A stretch of 64,000 nt of DNA from Cytophaga sp. FL35 (GTDB taxonomy: Bacteria > Bacteroidota > Bacteroidia > Flavobacteriales > Flavobacteriaceae): positions 237,420-301,419 of the forward strand of contig NZ_JACSOH010000003.1 in assembly GCF_014349235.1 (NCBI RefSeq), read 5' to 3'. Of this stretch, positions 7,022-16,375 are shown one piece after another. The translations under genes and the position numbers were made by a program. Numbering within the stretch: the stretch's first letter is position 1; each line of letters begins with the position of its first letter. The notes under the pieces were generated by a model that saw nothing but the letters and a program-made list of their open reading frames with translations, ran no database searches and was not told the DNA's origin.

Positions 7022-10000
7022 ATGCGAAGCTTACTAAAATTGTTCATTGTTTTGTCAATCATGGCAGGCTTTACCAGTTTTTCCCCCGAAGAAAAATCTG
7101 TTTCGAGACCTTCTATCTTATTAGTAAAGGAAGAAATCTCTCTTTTACCTTTAGAAAATATACCCCCTACATTTAGTAACTGTCCACCCTCTGATGTGAA
7201 CACCTCGTACACACCTGGCGTGTGTGGTGCAACAGTCACTTGGACGCCCCCAACAGCCTCCCCAGATGCGGTAAGTGTGACCAGCAATTATAGCCCTGGT
7301 GATTCATTCTTGCCAGGAACCACAGCCGTAGTTTACCGTGCCGAAGATGCTTCGGGAAACGTGACAACTTGTTCGTTCAATGTTACGGTGGTAGATAGTG
7401 AAGACCCTATTTTTGTGACCTTCCCAACGGACGTTACATTAACGGCAGACCCAAATACATGTACGGCACCCCATACTTGGGCAGAGCCTACGGCATCGGA
7501 TAATTGCCCCCCAGGAGAGGGTATAGCTCCGGTTCTTCAAGATTTTGAGTCCACAATTAACCAATGTTACACTTTCACGAGGTCTACTATAAGTAATAAC
7601 GGAGAAATAAATGGAACAAGAAACCTGAGGACTACCTCTATTTCAAGTTTATCTAATTTTACGAGTTACTTCACAACACCAGTATTCTATTTTAATGGAT
7701 TCGGCGAAATTACTTTTTCACATAGTATAAATGCACTAAACGATAATCCTACCATACACTTAGATATATTGGATGAAAACGGAAACTTAATTACTTCAGA
7801 TTATTTCACCGAAGCTTACACCGATACCTCGGTACAACAAGAAATTATTCCTCTTAACCTTACTGGAAATTATCAATTACAAATTAGATATAGTGCATCT
7901 GGTTTTTTTGGAACAGGCCTTGAAGGGTATTTGGATGACTTACTTATTCCCGGAACTATCGTAACAAATGTAAATAATACCGATTGCGATTTAGCGGATT
8001 ACGTGATGTTCCGAAGTGATGGAACCGGCCTTAATAGCGGTGCTCAATTTGATGTTGGTACTACAACAATAGAGTATACGGTTAGAGATGCTGCAGGTAA
8101 TTTTACTGAAAACTCCTTTAACATTACTGTCATAAATGATGTAGACCCACCTTCTGGCACAGATGAATATATATATTGCGAAGGTGAGGCCGTACCTACC
8201 ATGACAGTTTCTGTAGATACGGCCGCGGGAGAAACAGCCAATTGGTATGATGATTCTGGAAACCTTGTTGCTTCAAATACAACTACTTTTACCCCTCCTT
8301 CAAGTTCAGAGTTCTTCAGGAATTTTTTAGTCTATGCTCAAAATTCAAATGGCTGCTCCAGTGAAGATTTCTTGTCTATAAATCTATATCAAATACCTCG
8401 CCCTGCACCCCCAAGTGTTACAAGCCCGGTGGAATATTGTGTAGGAGAAACGGCTAATCAGTTAGCGGCAACGGCACAACCTAACCATACCCTGCAATGG
8501 TATACAGTGGCATCAGGTGGTACAGCCAGTGGTACAGCCCCTACACCAAGTACCGCTACAGCAGGTACAACCTCATATTATGTTAGTCAAATAGATGACA
8601 GCACAGGTTGTGAAAGTATCAGAGAAGAAATAGAGGTTGTCGTATATGCTTTACCTGCAGCGCCTACATTGGTTCAAAATACCGTAAATTATTGTATTGG
8701 TGACACCGCACAACAATTAGACGATTATGTGCAATCTGGAAGCAACCCCACTTGGTACGATGCGGCCACCGGCGGCTCTGTTATAGCCGGTACTACCATT
8801 CCTAGTACAGCAACGGCAGGTACAACTTCTTATTGGGTTAGCCAGACAACCTCAGCTGCCAATTGTGAAGGACCACGTAGAAGATTGAACATTGTTGTTC
8901 ATAATCCTCCAGCCATAAGTTCTCAGCCCACCAATCAAACTGCTTGTGAAGGCGACAGTACCAGTTTTACGGCAAGTGCCAATAACACGGCAACATTCCA
9001 ATGGCAATTATTTGATGGTTCCACATGGGTGGATCTTACCGACGATACCACATATTCCAATACGACCACCTCTACTTTGAATATTTCTAATATGGGTGTT
9101 GGATTGGATAACTCACAATATCGAATGGTAGCTTCCAGTACTTCGCCCACTTGTGCCGATGCTATTTCCAATGCTGCCACCCTAAATGTAAATACAGCCC
9201 CGATAGTACCGGTAAGTAGTGGAGATATTACTGAATGTGCACAAGACCCTGTACAAACCATATCGGCTTCTGCAACGCCTCCTGCAGGTTCTTCTTTAGT
9301 TTGGTATGATGCCCCAACAGGCGGAAATACCGTGGCCAGTCCAAATTTAAGTTCCATAGGGAGTGTAACCTATTATGCGGAGAGTGTGGACAATGTAACT
9401 AACTGCACAAGCGCATCAAGAACCTCCGTAACATTGACCATTGAACCTATTCCTGCTGCTCCAATTAGTAGTGGTGACGTACTAGAGTGTGAGCAGAACC
9501 CCATACAGACCTTAACCGCAAACGCAACGCCACCAGCAGGCTCAACCATTGTTTGGTATGATGCAGCAACCGGTGGAAGTACCGTGGCCAGCCCCACCTT
9601 AAGTTCGGTTGGCACAGTCATATATTACGCAGAAAGTGTTAGCTCTGGTAACGGATGTTCGAGTGCTACTAGAACTGCGGTAAACCTTACGATTGAATCT
9701 GCACCAAATGCACCTGTTAGTGGAGGGGATATTACCGAATGTGAACAAAACCCAATTCAGACCTTAACAGCAAGTGCAACTGCTCCCGTAGGAACTACCC
9801 TGGTTTGGTATGATGCTGCTTCTGGAGGAAACACCGTAGCCAGTCCCACACTTAATTCAGTGGGTACTATTACCTATTATGCAGAAAGTCAGGATAATTC
9901 CACTGCTTGTCCTAGTCATACAAGAACAGCAGTTACCCTGACCATTGAAGCTATTCCAGTTGCGCCAACTAGCGGTGGAGACCAAACTGAATGTGAGCAG

Positions 10001-13000
10001 AACCCTACCCAAACTATGACCGCCACTGCCACGGCACCGGCAGGTTCTACTGTAGTCTGGTACGATGCTCCGTCAGCAGGAAATATGATCACCAATCCAG
10101 ATTTAAATACAGTAGGTACCATTACCTATTATGCTGAAAGTAGAACGAATAGCAGTGGATGTGTTAGTGATACCAGAACAGCGGTGTCCCTAACCATGAA
10201 TGCTAGGCCCTCCATTGCGATAACGCCGAATTCCCAAACTTGTTCCGCAGACCTTACCACCTACTCGGTTTCGGTTGATGTAAATAGTGGTACCGTAACC
10301 TCATCAGAAGGAACAGTAGTTGATAATGGAGGCAACAACTGGACCATTTCCGGAATAACATCAGGCAACAATATTACCGTAACGGTAACAGACGTGAACA
10401 CATGCTCAGAGAGTATTGCCATTAATGCCCCCAATTGTGCCTGTCCCACGGTTAACGCTCCTACTAGCGGAGGGGATCAAGTGCAATGTGAACAAAATCC
10501 TATTCAAACGCTTACTGCAACGGCAATAGCTCCCGCAGGCTCAAGTGTCGTATGGTATGATGCCCCTACCGGAGGTAGTACAGTTGGAAGTCCAACCTTG
10601 AATTCTGTAGGAACAATTACTTATTACGCAGAGAGTGAAGACAATGTTAACGGATGTACCAGTACCACGCGAACCCCCGTAAGCCTAACTATCAACGGTG
10701 CACCCAATGCCCCTGTAAGTGGAGGCGACATTACGGAATGTGAGCAGAACCCGATTCAAACATTGACTGCCACGGCTACAGCTCCGGCCGGCTCATCCAT
10801 TATTTGGTATGATGCGCCAACAGGAGGAAATATAATAGCTAGCCCTATCCTAAATACAGTGGGTAGCATTACGTATTATGCTGAAAGTGAAAATAACACT
10901 TCGAACTGTACGAGTCTCAACAGAACACCTGTTACGCTAACTATTGATGCAGCACCAACAGCACCCATAAGTGATGGTAACGTTACCGAGTGTGAGCAGA
11001 ACCCAATACAGACCTTAACCGCTACTGCTACGGCGCCAGCCAGTTACATCATTGTTTGGTATGATGCCGCAACCGGAGGAAATGTGGTGGGCAGCCCTAC
11101 TTTGAACTCAGTTGGCGCGATTACTTATTATGCGGAAAGTGAAGATAGTACTACCGGATGTGCAAGCGAAAGCAGAACTCCCGTTACTTTAACGATTCAA
11201 GACACTCCAGATATAACTATTGCATCAGGTCCAGTATGCTCCGCAGATCTAACCACTTATGATGTAAGTGTAAGTGTATCCGAAGGTAGCGTTACCTCTT
11301 CCGAGGGCGTCGTGGTGGATAATGGAGGTAACAATTGGACCATCTCTGATGTAACTTCTGGAAACGACATCACCATAACGGTTACGGGGTCCAACAGCTG
11401 TGTTCAGACTTTAAATATTACCGCTCCCGATTGTAGTTGTCCTATAGTGGACCCTCCTACAAGCGGTGGAGACCAAACGGAATGTGAACAAAATCCAATC
11501 CAATCATTAACGGCAACCGCTACCCCTCCCGCAGATGCAACAGTAGTATGGTATGACTCAGCTACAGGTGGAAACGTGGTGGCAAGCCCAATATTAAATA
11601 CTGTTGGAACCATCACCTATTACGCCGAAAGCAGACAGAATGTGACCAATTGTGTGAGTAGCACTAGAACAGCGGTTAGCTTGACCATTGAAGCTGCTCC
11701 AACTGCCCCGGTAAGTGGTGGTGATGTTACGGAATGTGAGCAAGACCCTATTCAAACCTTAACCGCTACCGCTACGGCGCCAGCTGGTTCCAACGTTGTT
11801 TGGTACGATGCCGCAACAGGAGGAAATGTGGTTGCCAGCCCTACTCTTAATTCAGTTGGAAGTATTACTTATTACGCCGAAAGCAATGATAATAGCACCT
11901 CTTGTACCAGCTTAACAAGAACAGCTGTAAGTTTGACAATCGAACCCGCTCCAGCAGCTCCGGTCAGTGGAGGGGATATCGTGGAATGTGAACAAAGTCC
12001 TATTCAAACCTTGACAGCATCAGCCACTGCTCCGGCCGGTTCTACAGTGGTTTGGTACGATGCGGCCTCCGGTGGAAATATTGTTGTTAATCCTACCTTA
12101 AGCTCTGTTGGTACTATTACCTACTTTGCACAAAGCAATGACAATGCATCTTCTTGCTCAAGCCATCTAAGAACCCCGGTCTCATTGACCATTCAAGACA
12201 CTCCGGATATCTCGATAGCCTCGGCAGCCACTTGTGCTCCCGATCTGTTGTCTTATGAAGTATCCGTTAATGTAAGTGAAGGCGTTGTTAACTCCAGTGA
12301 GGGAACTGTGGTAGATAATGGAGGAAATAACTGGACTATATCTGGAGTTACCACCGGAAACAATATTACTTTGACCGTAACCGCCCCAAATTCGTGTTCG
12401 CAAACTCTGGATGTTACAGCGCCGGATTGTAGTTGCCCTGTTATACCGGCTCCTACGAGTGGTGGTGACCAAACAGAATGTGAACAAAACCCCATTCAAA
12501 CATTAACGGCAACCGCAACACCTCCAACAGATGCAACCATCATTTGGTATGATGCTGCAACAGGGGGAAACACCGTCGCTAGTCCAACCTTGAATACTAT
12601 AGGCTCCATTACTTATTATGCGGAAAGCAGGCAAAATGTCACTAATTGTGTAAGTAGCACCAGAACACCAGTGACCCTCACTATCGAGGCAACACCTGCT
12701 GACCCAGTTAGTGGTGGAGACCAAACGGAATGTGATGCCAACCCCACGCAAACCCTTACAGCAATAGCCACAGCACCGCCTGGATCGAGTATTATTTGGT
12801 ATGATGCCTTAACTGCGGGCAATGTGGTCACAAACCCAAACCTAAGTACCGTGGGTACGGTGACCTATTATGCAGAAAGCAGGGATAATACTTCCGGATG
12901 TACAAGTTATAATAGGGTTCCGGTAACCCTAACTATACATCCGTTACCAAATGTGGTTGCAAATGCCACCACGACCTCCATAAACGCAGGGGAACCTGTG

Positions 13001-15427
13001 ACACTGACAGGTTCCGGTGCAGATTCCTATGTGTGGGACAATGGAGTAACTGATGGCGATACCGTTTATCCTTTAGTAACCACTACCTATACGGTGGTTG
13101 GTACCGATTCAAATTCATGCGATAACACAGACAGTATAACGATTGTGGTTCAAGCCACTTCCGATTTACGTTTGGAAAAGACCGTGGATGTTAGTACTCC
13201 AAATGTTGGTGACACCGTGGTTTTCACATTAACGGCTTACAATGATGGGCCCAGTGACGATACCGGGGGCAGTATTATTACTGATATTCTTCCTATAGGT
13301 TATACGTATACCTCGGATACCGGAAATGCCGCTAATGGATTCTATGACCCTGTTTCCGGTCAATGGACCTTGCCGGCCCTTGCCAATGGTAATTCCATTT
13401 CAATTACTATCTCGGCCACCGTCAATGCACCTACGGGCGCAGCCAATGAGTATTTAAATATAGCAGAAGTAACTACGGCGACCCATTACGACCCCGACTC
13501 AAGTCCGGCAAATGATGACGGGGACCAAAGTGAAGATGACGAAGCTTCTATAGGTATCGTTCCTCAAATGGCAGATTTAGAGATAAGCTCTACGCTTTCC
13601 CAACCAAGTGGTAATCCAGGTGATACGATTATATTAACAATTGATGTTAGCAATAACGGTCCCAATACGGCAACCAATGTTTCAGTAGAAAACTCGGTAC
13701 CAGAAGGTTTCACACTTGTAAATGTCAATAACGGTGGTTCCAATTCAGGAAACAATATAATCTGGAGTGCACTTAATATACCAAGTGGTTCCACTGAATC
13801 CTTGAGTTTTGAGGTAACCGTGAACAATCCTACGAATACGTCAAATGAGTATTTAAATATAGCTGAAGTGATTCAGGTGGATCAATTTGACCCTGATTCT
13901 ACACCGAATAACGATGATGGTGACCAAAGCGAGGATGACGAAGCCAATGCCAATTTTATTTTACAGTCTTCCGATATAGAATTGATAAATTCCGTAACGC
14001 CCGATTCCGGCAACCCTGGTGATTCATTAACGTTCTCTATTGAAGTAATCAATAACGGGATAGATACCGCTACAGGCATTGATATTGAAAATATAGTTCC
14101 TTCCGGATTTACCGTAACCTCCATCAACGACGGTGGACTTCAAACGGGGAACCAAATTCTTTGGACAGGTATTTCGGTGCCAGGTGGTTCAAGTCAAGTT
14201 TTGACCTTTGAGGTCACTATCAATGTCCCAACAAATACCAGCGGTGAGTATTTCAATACGGTCCAAGTTGTGGCCGTAGACCAATTGGATCCAGATTCAA
14301 GCCCAAATAATGATGATGGGGATCAGAGCGAAGATGATGAGGATAATGCAGAGATTGTACTTATACCAGCAGATTTAAGTCTTTCAAAAAGATTGAGCGC
14401 ATCTTCCGATCAAAATCCAAATGCCGGAGACAGAGTTTTGTTTGAACTGGTGCTAACCAATGCAGGACCAGGCTTGGCAACTAACGTTTCCATAGAAGAT
14501 GTGGTTCCATCAGGATATCAGCTTATCAACATTAGTAATTCAGGAATTGCAACGGGCAATAGAATTGATTGGAATCTAACTTCGGTACCAGTGGGAACCC
14601 AAGTATTGAGTTATGAGGTGCAATTGAATGCGCCCACCAATACTTTGGACGAATACACCAATATCGCCCAAGTTACCGCATCTGACCAGTTTGATCCGGA
14701 CTCAAGCCCGAATAATGACGATGGCGACCAAAGCGAAGATGATGAAGCCAACTATACTATTGATGCTCCTACCGTTGACTTGGAAGTTTCCAAAACAGTA
14801 AATAAAAACCAAACGTTTTTCGGTGATACAATTGTATTTACGGTAAGTGTTACCAACAACAGTAGTTATGACGCTACCAACGTAGGCATCGAAGATATTT
14901 TGCCTAGTGGATATGCCTATTTGAACAGTACGGCTACTGTAGGAGCCTATGATGTTTCCATTTCATTATGGGAAATTCCGGTAATCGCTATTGGGGAAAC
15001 CGTCTCCATGGAAATGACGGTGACCGTAAATGAAGATGGTCCATATACGAATATTGCCGAATTGATTTATGTTGATCAGATTGATCCCAATACAGACAAC
15101 GACAGAGCAGAGGCAACTCCGGAAATAACACAATCTGTATGTTTAACAGTCTATAATGAATTTTCTCCCAACGGAGACGGGACCAATGAAGTGTTTTTTA
15201 TTGAATGTATTGAACAATACCCCAATAATACGCTTACGGTCTACAATAGATGGGGAGCTATGGTGTTCACTGCCCAAGGATATGATAACACATGGGACGG
15301 ACAAACCAATAATCAAAATACCATTAGTTCCGACAACCAATTACCGGTAGGTACCTATTACTATACTTTGGATTTAGGCGATGGTACCACCACTCCAAAA
15401 TCCGGTTGGTTGTATATCAGCAGGTAA
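7022..15427 (+). CDS. Giant T9SS type B substrate with HYR, Ig-like and DUF11 repeats
   Basis: A 2801-residue secreted surface protein. Order of parts: signal peptide (residues 1-20); an HYR domain (about 46-127); a second HYR split by an AT-rich beta-rich insert (about 173-313); several CHU-type Ig-like domains; twelve Ig-like repeats of about 84 residues with the core ECEQNPIQTLTA...VVWYDAATGG...ITYYAES; a further Ig-like domain; five DUF11 repeats, four of them followed by an acidic DPDSSPNNDDGDQSEDDE-like motif; and a C-terminal type B sorting domain (EFSPNGDGTNE, YNRWG, WDG, LPVGTYYY). Cysteine pairs and Thr/Ser richness fit an extracellular fibre. The next genes encode its likely PorP/SprF translocation partner and an OmpA protein. 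Probable function is adhesion or surface structure; the ligand is unknown. Confidence 0.92.
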   Translation: MRSLLKLFIVLSIMAGFTSFSPEEKSVSRPSILLVKEEISLLPLENIPPTFSNCPPSDVNTSYTPGVCGATVTWTPPTASPDAVSVTSNYSPGDSFLPGTTAVVYRAEDASGNVTTCSFNVTVVDSEDPIFVTFPTDVTLTADPNTCTAPHTWAEPTASDNCPPGEGIAPVLQDFESTINQCYTFTRSTISNNGEINGTRNLRTTSISSLSNFTSYFTTPVFYFNGFGEITFSHSINALNDNPTIHLDILDENGNLITSDYFTEAYTDTSVQQEIIPLNLTGNYQLQIRYSASGFFGTGLEGYLDDLLIPGTIVTNVNNTDCDLADYVMFRSDGTGLNSGAQFDVGTTTIEYTVRDAAGNFTENSFNITVINDVDPPSGTDEYIYCEGEAVPTMTVSVDTAAGETANWYDDSGNLVASNTTTFTPPSSSEFFRNFLVYAQNSNGCSSEDFLSINLYQIPRPAPPSVTSPVEYCVGETANQLAATAQPNHTLQWYTVASGGTASGTAPTPSTATAGTTSYYVSQIDDSTGCESIREEIEVVVYALPAAPTLVQNTVNYCIGDTAQQLDDYVQSGSNPTWYDAATGGSVIAGTTIPSTATAGTTSYWVSQTTSAANCEGPRRRLNIVVHNPPAISSQPTNQTACEGDSTSFTASANNTATFQWQLFDGSTWVDLTDDTTYSNTTTSTLNISNMGVGLDNSQYRMVASSTSPTCADAISNAATLNVNTAPIVPVSSGDITECAQDPVQTISASATPPAGSSLVWYDAPTGGNTVASPNLSSIGSVTYYAESVDNVTNCTSASRTSVTLTIEPIPAAPISSGDVLECEQNPIQTLTANATPPAGSTIVWYDAATGGSTVASPTLSSVGTVIYYAESVSSGNGCSSATRTAVNLTIESAPNAPVSGGDITECEQNPIQTLTASATAPVGTTLVWYDAASGGNTVASPTLNSVGTITYYAESQDNSTACPSHTRTAVTLTIEAIPVAPTSGGDQTECEQNPTQTMTATATAPAGSTVVWYDAPSAGNMITNPDLNTVGTITYYAESRTNSSGCVSDTRTAVSLTMNARPSIAITPNSQTCSADLTTYSVSVDVNSGTVTSSEGTVVDNGGNNWTISGITSGNNITVTVTDVNTCSESIAINAPNCACPTVNAPTSGGDQVQCEQNPIQTLTATAIAPAGSSVVWYDAPTGGSTVGSPTLNSVGTITYYAESEDNVNGCTSTTRTPVSLTINGAPNAPVSGGDITECEQNPIQTLTATATAPAGSSIIWYDAPTGGNIIASPILNTVGSITYYAESENNTSNCTSLNRTPVTLTIDAAPTAPISDGNVTECEQNPIQTLTATATAPASYIIVWYDAATGGNVVGSPTLNSVGAITYYAESEDSTTGCASESRTPVTLTIQDTPDITIASGPVCSADLTTYDVSVSVSEGSVTSSEGVVVDNGGNNWTISDVTSGNDITITVTGSNSCVQTLNITAPDCSCPIVDPPTSGGDQTECEQNPIQSLTATATPPADATVVWYDSATGGNVVASPILNTVGTITYYAESRQNVTNCVSSTRTAVSLTIEAAPTAPVSGGDVTECEQDPIQTLTATATAPAGSNVVWYDAATGGNVVASPTLNSVGSITYYAESNDNSTSCTSLTRTAVSLTIEPAPAAPVSGGDIVECEQSPIQTLTASATAPAGSTVVWYDAASGGNIVVNPTLSSVGTITYFAQSNDNASSCSSHLRTPVSLTIQDTPDISIASAATCAPDLLSYEVSVNVSEGVVNSSEGTVVDNGGNNWTISGVTTGNNITLTVTAPNSCSQTLDVTAPDCSCPVIPAPTSGGDQTECEQNPIQTLTATATPPTDATIIWYDAATGGNTVASPTLNTIGSITYYAESRQNVTNCVSSTRTPVTLTIEATPADPVSGGDQTECDANPTQTLTAIATAPPGSSIIWYDALTAGNVVTNPNLSTVGTVTYYAESRDNTSGCTSYNRVPVTLTIHPLPNVVANATTTSINAGEPVTLTGSGADSYVWDNGVTDGDTVYPLVTTTYTVVGTDSNSCDNTDSITIVVQATSDLRLEKTVDVSTPNVGDTVVFTLTAYNDGPSDDTGGSIITDILPIGYTYTSDTGNAANGFYDPVSGQWTLPALANGNSISITISATVNAPTGAANEYLNIAEVTTATHYDPDSSPANDDGDQSEDDEASIGIVPQMADLEISSTLSQPSGNPGDTIILTIDVSNNGPNTATNVSVENSVPEGFTLVNVNNGGSNSGNNIIWSALNIPSGSTESLSFEVTVNNPTNTSNEYLNIAEVIQVDQFDPDSTPNNDDGDQSEDDEANANFILQSSDIELINSVTPDSGNPGDSLTFSIEVINNGIDTATGIDIENIVPSGFTVTSINDGGLQTGNQILWTGISVPGGSSQVLTFEVTINVPTNTSGEYFNTVQVVAVDQLDPDSSPNNDDGDQSEDDEDNAEIVLIPADLSLSKRLSASSDQNPNAGDRVLFELVLTNAGPGLATNVSIEDVVPSGYQLINISNSGIATGNRIDWNLTSVPVGTQVLSYEVQLNAPTNTLDEYTNIAQVTASDQFDPDSSPNNDDGDQSEDDEANYTIDAPTVDLEVSKTVNKNQTFFGDTIVFTVSVTNNSSYDATNVGIEDILPSGYAYLNSTATVGAYDVSISLWEIPVIAIGETVSMEMTVTVNEDGPYTNIAELIYVDQIDPNTDNDRAEATPEITQSVCLTVYNEFSPNGDGTNEVFFIECIEQYPNNTLTVYNRWGAMVFTAQGYDNTWDGQTNNQNTISSDNQLPVGTYYYTLDLGDGTTTPKSGWLYISR
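9210..12945 (+). repeat. Array of twelve Ig-like coding repeats with 996-bp super-period
   Basis: Twelve units of about 250 bases, each marked by the codons for (E)CEQNPIQ. They are grouped 4+3+3+2 by three copies of a different, cysteine-containing spacer module (near 10.2, 11.2 and 12.2 kb). Equivalent points in the spacers lie at 10241, 11237 and 12233, an exact 996-base (332-residue) spacing. Confidence 0.9.
13150..15100 (+). repeat. Five DUF11 coding repeats with acidic linkers
   Basis: Five copies of a roughly 133-residue unit that opens with motifs such as ADLEISS or DLEVSKTV. Four units end in the acidic DPDSSPNNDDGDQSEDDE-like motif, beginning near 13490, 13889, 14288 and 14693 (399, 399 and 405 bases apart). 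The fifth unit has a degenerate version. Confidence 0.88.
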
Positions 15428-15440
15428 TTAAAAAATTGTG

Positions 15441-16364
15441 ATGAAATTATTAAACCCATATAAAATACTGGCCTTACTTCTACTGGGAGCTTTACATGCA
15501 AATGGACAGCAAGACCCTCAGTATACCCAGTATCAATACAATCCGTTGACTGTAAACCCAGGTTATGCGGGGTCAAGGGGACATCTTACATTGATTTCTC
15601 TCTATAGAAGTCAGTGGCAAGGAATAGAAGGTTCTCCGCAAACCATAACGTTTGGTATGGACACCCCAATTGGTAAATTTGATGGGGTGGGCCTTTCGAT
15701 TATTCAAGATGAGTTAGGTCCCGCCACAGAAACCTACATTGATGGTAATTATGCACATCAATTGGTCATTAACAACAAGGGTCACCGTATTGGTCTTGGA
15801 TTAAAGGCAGGAGTTCGGTTGTTCAGCTTGGATTTTACAAAAGGAATTAGAAGAGACCAGGATGATGTTGCCTTCAACGAAAATGTAAATGGGAAAGTAC
15901 TGCCCTCAATTGGCGCCGGAGCTTTTTATTATTCAGAGAAAGCATATTTTGGACTATCGGTTCCTAATTTATTCCCATCGGAACATTATGACCGGGAGAT
16001 TGAGAGAAAAGCGGACGAAAGTCTTCATATCAACTTAATCGCAGGTTATGTTTTTGATTTGAACGAATCCCTAAAGTTCAAGCCTTCACTATTTGCTAAA
16101 CAAGTGTTTGGGGCTCCTATATCCGTTGATATTTCCGGCAATTTCTTGTTATACGAAAAACTAAACCTAGGCGTTAATTATAGATGGGATGATTCTGTCG
16201 CAGCCATTTTTGGGCTTCAAATTTCACCCCAATTTAATCTTGGTTATGCCTATGATTATACCACTAGTGGACTAAATAATTACAATTCTGGCACCCATGA
16301 AATATTCTTGAGATACCAATGGATATCGAGACTAAACAGACTAAAATCCCCTAGATTTTTCTAA
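15441..16364 (+). CDS. PorP/SprF family T9SS outer-membrane protein
   Basis: A 307-residue outer-membrane beta-barrel of the PorP/SprF family, with a signal peptide (to about residue 23, ending ANGQQ) and the family opening QDPQYTQYQYNPLTVNPGYAGSRG. PorP/SprF proteins help specific type B T9SS substrates reach the surface. It lies 13 bases after the giant adhesin gene, so it is very probably the partner of that protein. The reading frame also begins with a GTG one codon earlier (15438), but the ATG at 15441 is preferred. Length is typical. The OmpA-type gene follows after 11 bases, so the three form one operon. Confidence 0.92.
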   Translation: MKLLNPYKILALLLLGALHANGQQDPQYTQYQYNPLTVNPGYAGSRGHLTLISLYRSQWQGIEGSPQTITFGMDTPIGKFDGVGLSIIQDELGPATETYIDGNYAHQLVINNKGHRIGLGLKAGVRLFSLDFTKGIRRDQDDVAFNENVNGKVLPSIGAGAFYYSEKAYFGLSVPNLFPSEHYDREIERKADESLHINLIAGYVFDLNESLKFKPSLFAKQVFGAPISVDISGNFLLYEKLNLGVNYRWDDSVAAIFGLQISPQFNLGYAYDYTTSGLNNYNSGTHEIFLRYQWISRLNRLKSPRFF

Positions 16365-16375
16365 CATCCCAAATC

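Noticed and set aside
8935..12831. Several antisense open frames of 62-140 residues opposite the adhesin gene
   Set aside because: They repeat with the Ig array and are mirror images of its codon bias (hydrophobic, valine-rich shadows); no start signals.
9210..12945. CRISPR-like or satellite repeat array
   Set aside because: The periodicity is codon-phased and encodes Ig-like domains in one uninterrupted frame; there are no short identical direct repeats with unique spacers.
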